Shown: one piece after another, positions 1-4,897 of the stretch
Layout of the letters: each line of letters opens with the position of its first letter
How positions within the stretch are numbered: the first letter of the stretch is position 1
Assembly (NCBI GenBank): GCA_003160755.1
Contig: QEXZ01000029.1
Location: 1-13,788 of the forward strand
DNA: 13,788 bases
Source: Methanomicrobiales archaeon
GTDB taxonomy: Archaea; Halobacteriota; Syntropharchaeia; Alkanophagales; Methanospirareceae
Direction of reading: 5' to 3'
Position numbers and translations under genes: made by a program
The notes under the pieces: generated by a model
Databases searched by the model: none
Told to the model about the DNA's origin: nothing
Seen by the model: the letters and a program-made list of their open reading frames with translations, nothing else

Positions 1-47
1 GTAAAGGTTTTTGCTTGCAAAAAAGTTTGTGTTAATCTGCGTCCCTA
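1..47. repeat. Partial copy of the dispersed A/T-rich intergenic repeat, cut by the window edge
   Basis: The first bases (GTAAAGG, a run of T, then AAAAAAGTTTGTGTTAATCTG) resemble two other parts of the window: GTAAAGCTTT...AAAGTTAAGTTTGTGG near 12556-12595 and TGTGTTAATCTCGTGG at 4833-4848. It lies just downstream of the RelE-like toxin gene. Only one end is visible, so its full structure cannot be judged. The match is by eye and imperfect. Confidence 0.4.
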
Positions 48-75
48 ATTTATTTTCTGTTTTCTTGTGGATTTC

Positions 76-321
76 TCACCTATAAACTCCTTTCCTATGC
101 TCGAACTTATGTAAAATTATCAAATCCTCTCTGAATTCATATATGATTCTAAAAGGAGAAATTTGAATGCTTCTAAACCCAAAAAGGTCGTATCTCAATG
201 GCTTCCCAACCTCAGGATTATCTCTTATCTTTTTTACCATCTTCTTTATTCTACCTTGAATCTTCTTATCCTTCACTTTCCTCGCATCTCGTTTGAACTC
301 TTCTGTATAGATTACCTTCAT
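76..321 (-). CDS. RelE/ParE-superfamily type II toxin
   Basis: An 81-residue basic protein with the RelE-fold layout: MKVIYTEEFKRD at the start, a basic helical pair (about residues 10-34), then the beta strands FRSIQISPFRIIYEF (about 49-63) and a C-terminal FEHRKGVYR. RelE-type toxins usually cleave mRNA on the ribosome. The Arg residues in the strands and the His/Arg/Tyr tail are where catalytic residues lie in the family, but activity is inferred. The start codon overlaps the stop of the upstream antitoxin as ATGA (318-321), so translation is probably coupled. Length is normal, with no frameshift. ParE-like gyrase toxins share the fold, so the target is uncertain. Confidence 0.8.
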   Translation of the reverse strand: MKVIYTEEFKRDARKVKDKKIQGRIKKMVKKIRDNPEVGKPLRYDLFGFRSIQISPFRIIYEFREDLIILHKFEHRKGVYR

Positions 322-542
322 TTCCAGATCTCGTCAAGCTCGTCAACATTCTTCAATTCGTAAACCCTGCCCTCTTCAACGTCTTTCATAGACCTTTTCA
401 GCCCTGCCATTAACGCCCTGTCATTCATTATCTCAATCGTTTCAATCACATCCTCGAGTTCATCCTTCAATTTGACTAATGTATTAAAAGCATCTGGGCT
501 TATGGTTAATTCACCTTTCATTGTTGTTTTTGCTTCTGCCAT
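318..542 (-). CDS. RelE-partner antitoxin
   Basis: A 74-residue acidic protein directly upstream of the RelE-like gene and overlapping it by 4 nt. The N-terminal half (GELTISPDAFNTLVKLKDEL) looks like a small helical or dimerisation region. The C-terminal half (NDRALMAGLKRSMKDVEEGR, then VYELKNVDELDEIW) is the acidic helix-strand tail usual in antitoxins that wrap RelE toxins. Expected role: neutralise the toxin and repress its own promoter. A good ribosome binding site (GGTGAT, 548-553) lies 5 nt before the ATG, and a TATA box is placed correctly upstream. Exact antitoxin subfamily not recognised. Confidence 0.72.
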   Translation of the reverse strand: MAEAKTTMKGELTISPDAFNTLVKLKDELEDVIETIEIMNDRALMAGLKRSMKDVEEGRVYELKNVDELDEIWK

Positions 543-547
543 TTTTC

Positions 548-584
548 ATCACCTATAATCTTATCTTTGGTTCCGGTATATAAA
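548..584 (-). promoter_or_regulatory. Promoter and ribosome binding site of the toxin-antitoxin pair
   Basis: On the minus strand TTTATATA (577-584) is preceded by an A/G-rich stretch that could serve as a BRE. Counting about 26 nt downstream puts transcription start near 554, leaving a leader of roughly 12 nt holding the Shine-Dalgarno GGTGAT (548-553), 5 nt from the antitoxin ATG. The spacing is internally consistent. Confidence 0.55.
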
Positions 585-653
585 TATAATTTTTCCTTTT
601 CTATGCTATTAATCTCTTTTTAATGTCAACGTTCTCCTGCCTGTGAGCCGTCA

Positions 654-851
654 TCAAAAAATATCCTTATAAAACTTACTTCTTTCCCCTAAAGTAAGCT
701 CGTTCACCATATTCGCCATATCTATAACCCTGTGCTCCTTACTGGAACCGAGATTTAGGGCTTCTCCGACCGCTTTTTCTTTTGTTCCCATTGCCATTAG
801 CCCATCTATTATATCGTCCACATAAGTCCAATCCCTCGTTTCTGTTCCTTT
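654..851 (-). pseudogene. C-terminal remnant of an NAD-dependent sugar-nucleotide epimerase/dehydratase (extended SDR)
   Basis: The minus frame reads TRDWTYVDDIIDGLMAMG, then a short linker, EALNLGSSKEHRVIDMANMV, and a stop at 654-656. RDxTYVDDxxxG followed by NxGS is a hallmark of the C-terminal part of GalE/RmlB-type epimerases and dehydratases, which act on nucleotide sugars for surface glycans. About 65 codons remain of a usual 310 or so; the Rossmann half and the YxxxK site are absent. Upstream the frame runs straight into an AACCACAGATTAGCACAGATT repeat, so the break coincides with the repeat. The remnant lies with a DUF1616 remnant, another family common in archaeal surface-glycan loci. 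Confidence 0.75.
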
Positions 852-852
852 T

Positions 853-878
853 TAACCACAGATTAGCACAGATTCCAA
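853..878. repeat. AACCACAGATTAGCACAGATT-type repeat at a gene breakpoint
   Basis: The sequence TTAACCACAGATTAGCACAG followed by ATTCC matches one arm of the larger inverted repeat at 4734-4859 (AACCACAAGATTACACAGATT). On one side is the truncated epimerase frame, on the other the start of a truncated MNT-like gene. It is a single arm, with no partner found nearby. Confidence 0.6.
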
Positions 879-926
879 CGATTTATTTTCAATAGCAAAA
901 GCCTTTATTCTTTGAATTGTGTTCAT
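871..926 (-). pseudogene. N-terminal stub of a probable MNT nucleotidyltransferase, HEPN partner
   Basis: An ATG at 924-926 begins one base after the stop codon of the HEPN remnant and reads MNTIQRIKAFAIENKSLES before running into the repeat at 853-878. MNT genes are commonly coupled to HEPN genes as toxin/antitoxin or AMPylation pairs. The position and short helical N-terminus fit that, but the diagnostic GSxxxG motif would lie beyond the break. The identification therefore rests on context. Confidence 0.35.
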
Positions 927-927
927 T

Positions 928-1109
928 TCAATCACCCTTGAGCATTCTTTCAACTCCTTGAACTAATTTCTCCGCTCTTTCAACTGCATTCTCCGCTTCT
1001 CTTATTGAAATTGTTCCCGCAGTGTCATATCATATATTGTAGCGTGCTTCTTTCTGCGCATTCTATCCAAAACAATGACATCTTCTTTTCTTAAAAACAG
1101 TTCTGCAAA
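928..1109 (-). pseudogene. HEPN-domain protein remnant, frameshifted
   Basis: One minus frame reads FLRKEDVIVLDRMRRKKHAT then IYDM; a second continues TAGTISIREAENAVERAEKL and ends at a stop at 928-930. Together they match the C-terminal half of a HEPN domain: DRMRRKKHxxxYD contains the R-x(4-6)-H type RNase motif, followed by the (A)GTIS...EA...A..AEKLV...V..ML helix. The frames change across CATATCATAT (1026-1035); deleting one 5-base unit gives an uninterrupted ...IYDTAGTISIREA... HEPN proteins pair with MNT proteins, and an MNT-like start follows. The N-terminal half is missing or scrambled. Confidence 0.68.
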
Positions 1110-1220
1110 TCACCTATCAACATAATCTTTGGCTCTTTTAGCACATTTAAGACAAATGGATCTTTAGTCCCTCCCTATGAAATACCATATAAGAACGTGC
1201 GTATCCAATACATAAATCAT
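1110..1220 (-). pseudogene. VapC (PIN-domain) toxin remnant
   Basis: The ATG at 1220 overlaps the stop codon of the VapB-like gene (TAATG), as in coupled vapBC pairs. It reads MIYVLDTHVLIWYFIGRD and stops at 1164-1166. The YVLDTHVLIWYF block is the first strand and helix of a PIN nuclease, with the first catalytic Asp. The remaining 110 or so residues, with the other acidic residues, are absent. The stop lies just after TCCCTCCC (1168-1175); deleting one TCCC keeps a frame open for another 23 codons or so, but the restored residues do not clearly look like PIN, so this part may already be a junction with other DNA. Confidence 0.6.
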
Positions 1221-1426
1221 TAAACGTCCTCCAGTTCCTCTCCGAATAAATTCTTCTTCGCTTCTTCTATCATCTCATCTGTTATATCCCCTCCCTGAAC
1301 ACTGCCAAAAAGTGAAGGCTTCTGTTTCGGCTTTTCCACTAAATGCATCAAATCCCTCTTTATGTACTCAATTTCACGCTCTAAATCCCCAATCCTTTTC
1401 AGGACATCTTTTGTTTTTATCTCCAT
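1220..1426 (-). CDS. VapB-like antitoxin, orphaned
   Basis: A 68-residue protein. The N-terminal half is highly charged and probably coiled coil (DVLKRIGDLEREIEYIKRDL, residues 7-26). The C-terminal part (LFGSVQGGDITDEMIEEAKK then NLF) has the tail seen in small VapB-type antitoxins, which inserts into the PIN toxin. Its stop overlaps the start of the vapC remnant, supporting the pairing. A strong ribosome binding site (GAGGTGA, 1431-1437) lies 4 nt before the ATG. The antitoxin is intact while its toxin is broken, so it either persists by chance or guards against another toxin copy. Confidence 0.65.
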   Translation of the reverse strand: MEIKTKDVLKRIGDLEREIEYIKRDLMHLVEKPKQKPSLFGSVQGGDITDEMIEEAKKNLFGEELEDV

Positions 1427-1430
1427 CTTA

Positions 1431-1496
1431 TCACCTCTTTATCATGTATAATAATATCTCCTCTATTATTTTAATTGATTAACTGATTCCTTTATA
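1431..1496 (-). promoter_or_regulatory. Promoter and ribosome binding site of the vapB-like gene
   Basis: On the minus strand TATAAA (1491-1496) would start transcription near 1468, leaving a leader of about 42 nt that ends with GAGGTGA (1431-1437) just before the ATG. The ribosome site is convincing. The TATA box overlaps the decayed end of the DUF1616 remnant, so its use is less certain. Confidence 0.4.
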
Positions 1497-1846
1497 CTTT
1501 TGAATAACATCCAAATTCAACCACAAATCTATCCCCTTCTGGAATCCTGCATCTCCTTACATACGCACCCATAGCAAGCGAAATCGTGAATACGGACAGA
1601 ACGATAAGAACTGGGGACAATCGTATTCCAAACGGTGTGTAGTTCAATGCCAAGCCAAGCAGTGGAACAATTGCAATGCTCAATCCAAAGCTGAGTGCTG
1701 CTCTTTCTATCGCATCTAAATCGTCCTTTCTTGGGAATAAGGTGGCGATTAATTAAAGCGTAGCCGGGTAGAAAAAGCACTAAGGGAAGACCAAGGATAA
1801 TCCTTATTGGAGACTCATTTAAAGGCAGGATTAGAACAAAAAGTCT
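1492..1846 (-). pseudogene. DUF1616 membrane protein remnant, frameshifted
   Basis: Two minus frames join into one DUF1616-like membrane region: RLFVLILPLNESPIRIILGL then PLVLFLPGYALI in the first, and ATLFPRKDDLDAIERAALSF followed by GLSIAIVPLLGLALNYTPFG in the second, ending with a third hydrophobic stretch and RRCRIPEGDRFVVEFG. The FLPGYAL, FPRKDDLDAIER and PLLGLxLNYTPxGI blocks are typical of this uncharacterised archaeal family. The break lies at ATTAATTA (1748-1755); removing one ATTA unit restores GYALIATLFPRKDD. The start has also decayed. The family's usual extracellular C-terminal domain is absent. A second slip near 1500 may extend the remnant to about 1466. Confidence 0.7.
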
Positions 1847-1986
1847 TCAATCATGCTAATTTCACTTCTGCTCGAGGAGGCTCTATTTGCGCAGAGGCTA
1901 ATCTGACAGTTGCGAGAATTGCATCAATTCTTTTCGATATCGGCGCCCTTGCAGACCGTAAAGGTCTTAACTCTGAACTGTCTTTG

Positions 1987-2925
1987 CTAAGTTACTTTTG
2001 CTTCTCGTTTACTGCCAAGTAACTTCTTGAATTTCTCTATCACTTCCGGATGCTCTGTCACCAAATCCATAAAATCCTTGAACATAGCCATCGTACTTTC
2101 CTCTCGCTCCATCACCTCCTCCACCGCAAGCGGCTTCCGGCAGTTTATGCAAATTCGCGCGCCTATCGTGTTCAGCGTTTTGCAGTGCGGGCATTGTAAC
2201 GTCTTGAGCTCTTCCTGCTGGTCTTCCTTTTCTGGTTCCATCCCGTACATCCTGACCAAATCCGCATCCAAATCCTGCCCGCTCAGATGGTCATAGATGC
2301 TATGCATCCGCGACCCTTTTATCCAGCCAAAGTATTGCTCAATCTGCGCACGCGAAAGGTGTCTTTTCCTCTTCAGTTCGGTTATACGTAAATGCCTAAA
2401 ACTATGTGGATTCACAGGCTTTTCTATGCCTGCCCGCCGTGCTATCTTTCGCAACTGCATCCTTATTGCATTGTATTTCAGCATTTCGCGCGTATTCGTT
2501 TTTATCCATAATGGTGCATCTTGCTCTTCCCGAAGAGGATGCGCCTCCAACCATTGCGCTATGTAGGGCATAGACCAGATTAATCGCACGGGTCTTGGTC
2601 CGGTTTTTCCATTCACCATCGCTATCGCACCATAGCGGTCAAAGCTCACATCCTTAATCCTCAGCCCGCCAAGTTCGCCAATCCGAAAGCCACCTTCATA
2701 TAACGCTGCGATTAATGCTTTATCTCGCAAGCTCTCAGCTGCGTCTATCAATGCCATTACTTCCTGTTCATTGAGCAGGTCGTTAGGCAAGGTCTTTGGT
2801 TCTTTGATTTTCATCCATTTAATCGTTTCTTCTTTTCCTAACCATACCAGGAATATCTTCAAGACCAATTTAAAATCGTATTTCGTCCAGTCGCTTAAGC
2901 TCGTGCTTTCTATCTTCCCAATTAC
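1987..2925 (-). CDS. Tyrosine recombinase/integrase with C-terminal zinc ribbon, N-terminally truncated
   Basis: The conserved frame runs from 2925 to the stop at 1987; the first plausible start inside it is TTG at 2868 (293 residues). From that TTG the catalytic set is complete: Arg62 (GFRIGEL), Lys88 (GKTG), His155 and Arg158 (HSFRH), Trp182 in the His/Trp position (YFGW) and Tyr192 (SIYDHLS). A zinc ribbon follows (Cys226, 229, 240, 243). Codons upstream of the TTG still read as integrase (GKIESTSLSDWTKYDFKLVL), the end of a SAM-like core-binding domain, but a stop at 2926-2928 cuts it off. Some 80-90 N-terminal residues are therefore missing. The break is about 30 bp from the 3' end of tRNA-Asp, on the same strand. 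Function is doubtful without the DNA-binding domain. Confidence 0.85.
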   Translation of the reverse strand, partial: VIGKIESTSLSDWTKYDFKLVLKIFLVWLGKEETIKWMKIKEPKTLPNDLLNEQEVMALIDAAESLRDKALIAALYEGGFRIGELGGLRIKDVSFDRYGAIAMVNGKTGPRPVRLIWSMPYIAQWLEAHPLREEQDAPLWIKTNTREMLKYNAIRMQLRKIARRAGIEKPVNPHSFRHLRITELKRKRHLSRAQIEQYFGWIKGSRMHSIYDHLSGQDLDADLVRMYGMEPEKEDQQEELKTLQCPHCKTLNTIGARICINCRKPLAVEEVMEREESTMAMFKDFMDLVTEHPEVIEKFKKLLGSKREAKVT

Positions 2926-2954
2926 TCACAACAGGCTTTAAACATTTGGATTCA

Positions 2955-3027
2955 CGCCCAGGTCGGGATTTGAACCCGAGTCCGAGCCTCGACAGGGCTC
3001 AATGATAGGCCGCTACACCACCCGGGC
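2955..3027 (-). tRNA. tRNA-Asp (GUC)
   Basis: A 73-nt cloverleaf on the minus strand. The acceptor stem GCCCGGG pairs with CCTGGGC (one G-U), discriminator G. The anticodon stem GAGCC pairs with GGCTC around the loop CTGTCGA, with anticodon GTC at 2991-2993. The T arm is TCGGG-TTCAAAT-CCCGA. CCA is not encoded. Position 37 is G, the kind of site Trm5 methylates, and the D loop has A14-G15, where archaeosine would form. The gene is intact and forms the border between the accessory island and the housekeeping genes, consistent with use as an integration site. Confidence 0.95.
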
Positions 3028-3031
3028 ATTT

Positions 3032-3056
3032 TTAGGTGTTAGGTGTCAGGTTTTAG
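3032..3056. repeat. Short TTAGGTG-type tandem repeat
   Basis: TTAGGTG TTAGGTG TCAGGTTTTAG is two exact 7-base units plus a degenerate third, between the tRNA-Asp 5' end and leuD. A related string, TTAGGTTTGAGGTGCTAGGG with a nearby CACACCTGACAACCC, lies upstream of the aIF2 gamma gene at 12381-12431. Confidence 0.5.
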
Positions 3057-3086
3057 TCCACACTATGATTAATACTATTTATGGTG

Positions 3087-3095
3087 TATATAAAT
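3087..3095 (+). promoter_or_regulatory. Candidate TATA box for leuD-argC
   Basis: TATATAAAT lies 16 nt upstream of the chosen leuD start, with no Shine-Dalgarno in between. Measured from its centre it is about 20 nt from the ATG, slightly short of the usual 26, so the start would be at or just after the ATG, meaning a leaderless message. A second weaker A/T-rich stretch (CTATTTAT, about 3074-3081) would give a 5-10 nt leader. Either way, an ATG further upstream at 3081 would lie inside the promoter. Confidence 0.4.
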
Positions 3096-3110
3096 ACGTT
3101 ATATACAAAG

Positions 3111-3596
3111 ATGCGAACGAGAATCTGGAAATTTGGGCATAACGTAGATACGGACCAGATAATACCTGCTGAATATCTGACGACGGGGGACGCGAAAAAA
3201 CTCGCAGCTCATGCGTTCGCTAAGGTGCGACCGGAATTTGCAAAAGTAGCGAAGGACGGGGACATCATCGTGGCAGGCGCGAATTTTGGCTGTGGCAGTT
3301 CACGTGAACATGCACCTCGTGCACTGCTCGGTGCGGGCATAAGCTGTGTGATTGCAAGGAGCTTTGCACGAATATTCTTCAGGAATTCCATAAATCTCGG
3401 ATTGCGCTTGATCGAAGCAGACGTCTTTGATAAGATAGAGGAAGGTGATGAAATAGAAATACGTTTTGATGCAGGCGTGATAAAGAATTTGACAAACACA
3501 AAGAAGGAGGAGTACAAATTCAAACCACTGCCAGAATTTATGCAGAAACTATTAGATAGTGGCGGGCTGATTAATTATATTAAGAAGCAGAAATGA
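3111..3596 (+). CDS. leuD: 3-isopropylmalate dehydratase small subunit (LeuD family)
   Basis: Small swivelling-domain subunit of the aconitase-family enzyme that isomerises 2- to 3-isopropylmalate in leucine synthesis, working with an iron-sulfur large subunit not in this window. The 161-residue product starts MRTRIWKFGHNVDTDQIIPA (DTDQIIP, 13-19) and contains GANFGCGSSREHAPRALLGA (56-75) and RSFARIFFRNSINLGL, all family hallmarks. An in-frame ATG 30 nt upstream is rejected because homologues start near the chosen Met and the extension covers the TATA box. Archaeal relatives include homoaconitase small subunits; the residues after AEYL (here TT) lie in the substrate loop that separates them, so specificity is not settled. 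It overlaps argC by 4 nt (ATGA). Confidence 0.88.
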   Translation: MRTRIWKFGHNVDTDQIIPAEYLTTGDAKKLAAHAFAKVRPEFAKVAKDGDIIVAGANFGCGSSREHAPRALLGAGISCVIARSFARIFFRNSINLGLRLIEADVFDKIEEGDEIEIRFDAGVIKNLTNTKKEEYKFKPLPEFMQKLLDSGGLINYIKKQK

Positions 3597-4660
3597 TAAA
3601 AGCGGGAATAATAGGCGGAGCGGGATACACCGGTATTGAGTTAGTTAGATTGCTTCTGATGCATCCCGAGGTAGAGATTTCAGTGGTAACGTCTAGAAGA
3701 TACAAAGGGAAGCTCATAAGCGATGTGAATCCCCATCTTGAGCCTTTTATCGAGCTGGAATATGAAGACGTTGATACAAAGGAGATAGCGGATAGAACAG
3801 ATATTGTATTTCTTGCGGTTCCTCATGGCAGTGCGATGGATTACGTGCCGCAGTTGAGGGCACGGGGAGCGAGAGTGATAGACCTGAGTGCCGATTACCG
3901 GCTGAAAAAGGACGAATACGAACGGATATACAAGCGGCAGCATAAAGACAATGACAAAGAAACGAGAAAAAGTGTCTATGGACTGACCGAATTGCATCCC
4001 GAAGTGGCAGATGCCGATTTAATTGCCAATCCCGGCTGCTATCCTACGGGTGCGATACTCGCCGTTGCCCCGCTGGTGAAAGGAAACGAAGGCGGTGGAC
4101 GGGTAAAACAAGTGATATTTGATTCGAAATCAGGCATTTCGGGTGCGGGTGCGGAACCGTCCGCTAAATCGCATTTCCCCAACCTCGCTGAGAATATCGT
4201 TCCTTATGAAGTAACTGCACACCGGCACGTCGCAGAGATGAGGATGGAGCTGAGCGTAAAAGTGAGCTTCACACCGCACGTCATTCCTTCTATAAGGGGC
4301 ATACTCACCACTGCGCATGTCTTCATAGAGGAAAGCGGAGCACAAACTAAGCCCTTACAGGGATTGCGGGGTCGTGGGGCAGAGCCCCATAGTGATGAAA
4401 TCGAAGAGACATACAAGCGGTTTTACGAGGGTAAAAGATTTATAAGACTTCGGAAAGGGCTGCCTTCTTTGAGTTCCGTGCGAGGCACTAACTTCTGCGA
4501 TATCGGGTTCAAAAGAGAAGAAAAAAGCGATAGGATAGTGGTAATCTCCGCAATTGACAACCTTGTCAAAGGCGGCTCCGGGCAGGCGATACAGAATATG
4601 AATTTGATGTTTGGAATGGACGAAAGGGAAGGGCTGTGGTTCCCGGGGTTGGTTCCGTGA
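3593..4660 (+). CDS. argC: N-acetyl-gamma-glutamyl-phosphate reductase
   Basis: Reduces N-acetylglutamyl phosphate to the semialdehyde with NADPH, the third step of arginine (ornithine) synthesis. The 355-residue protein has the N-terminal Rossmann motif GGAGYTGIELVRLL (8-21), catalytic Cys149 in NPGCYPTGA, SGAGAEPS, the conserved HRH (210-212) and the late SSVRGTNFCDIGF. Its start overlaps the leuD stop as ATGA, so the two are co-translated. It is also close to LysY, the lysine-pathway paralogue, but no lysine genes are seen nearby. Oddity: residues about 250-266 (AQTKPLQGLRGRGAEPH) look like an extra in-frame segment; the DNA there contains a perfect TGGGGC-AGA-GCCCCA palindrome. Confidence 0.93.
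   Translation: MIKAGIIGGAGYTGIELVRLLLMHPEVEISVVTSRRYKGKLISDVNPHLEPFIELEYEDVDTKEIADRTDIVFLAVPHGSAMDYVPQLRARGARVIDLSADYRLKKDEYERIYKRQHKDNDKETRKSVYGLTELHPEVADADLIANPGCYPTGAILAVAPLVKGNEGGGRVKQVIFDSKSGISGAGAEPSAKSHFPNLAENIVPYEVTAHRHVAEMRMELSVKVSFTPHVIPSIRGILTTAHVFIEESGAQTKPLQGLRGRGAEPHSDEIEETYKRFYEGKRFIRLRKGLPSLSSVRGTNFCDIGFKREEKSDRIVVISAIDNLVKGGSGQAIQNMNLMFGMDEREGLWFPGLVP
4371..4389. repeat. Palindromic insert inside argC
   Basis: TGGGGC (4375-4380), a 3-base loop AGA, and GCCCCA (4384-4389) form a perfect 6-bp hairpin preceded by GTCG. The whole extra segment appears to run from about 4340 to 4390 and keeps the argC frame. GGGGC...GCCCC hairpins are a common kind of bacterial and archaeal intergenic repeat, so capture inside a gene is plausible. 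No second copy is present in this window. Confidence 0.45.
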
Positions 4661-4670
4661 GTTTAGTGTG

Positions 4671-4889
4671 TTAGCGGTTTGGCGAGTTAGCGGGTTAGCG
4701 GTTTAGCAGGTTATAGTCATTCCGAAAATTATTAACCACAAGATTACACAGATTTACACAAGATTATTTATAAAACTTTTTTGTTTTTTCTTTTAGCACA
4801 GGTTTTCTTTTTTCAAAAAAAGAAAAAGTGTTGTGTTAATCTCGTGGAATCTCGTGGTTCATTATTTTTCTTCTTCTCTAAACCGCTAA
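4671..4889. repeat. Nested inverted-repeat element between argC and secY
   Basis: This fills the gap between two convergent genes. Outermost, TTAGCGGTTTAG (4695-4706) is the exact inverse of CTAAACCGCTAA (4878-4889); on its left are further tandem units, TTAGCGGTTTGGCGAG (4671-4686) and TTAGCGGG (4687-4694). Inside, AACCACAAGATTACACAGAT... (4734-4764) pairs with the inverse of ...AATCTCGTGGAATCTCGTGG (4828-4859), about 85 percent by eye. The centre is the T-rich module at 4775-4832. No open frame is present. It could act as a two-way terminator or be a small mobile or satellite element. Confidence 0.8.
4775..4832 (-). repeat. Copy A of the dispersed hairpin repeat
   Basis: Read on the minus strand: AACACTTTTTCTTTTTTT, then GAAAAAAGAAAACCTGTGCT and AAAAGAAAAAACAAAAAAG. 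The first T-rich half and the following A-rich half can fold on each other. It is nearly identical to the copies at 9822-9884 and 12501-12546, sharing the 20-base core AAACCTGTGCTAAAAGAAAA. It lies in the centre of the nested element and just past the 3' end of secY. Confidence 0.85.
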
Positions 4890-4897
4890 AATAAAAA

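Noticed and set aside
163..363. Plus-strand open frame opposite the RelE pair
   Set aside because: It is antisense to two well-supported genes and its low-complexity F/S/L composition is typical of a shadow frame.
76..1426. A new multi-gene defence system
   Set aside because: Toxin-type genes are clustered, but most are truncated or frameshifted and fit known RelE, VapBC and HEPN-MNT modules, so decay explains them better.
1807..2022. Plus-strand open frame of 71 codons
   Set aside because: It overlaps the integrase end and the DUF1616 remnant on the other strand, has no ribosome site, and its product resembles nothing known to me.
3081..3110. Ten-codon upstream extension of leuD from an earlier ATG
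   Set aside because: The extension (MVYINTLYTK) is encoded by the TATA-like promoter region and is not part of the family's N-terminus; the Met at 3111 fits LeuD proteins.
4775..4832. Simple T-tract terminator of secY
   Set aside because: The same sequence occurs between divergent genes at 9822-9884 and 12501-12546, where no gene ends, so a terminator role alone is not supported.
4671..4889. CRISPR-like array
   Set aside because: The repeats are of unequal length, inverted and nested, with no regular spacers, and no cas genes are present.
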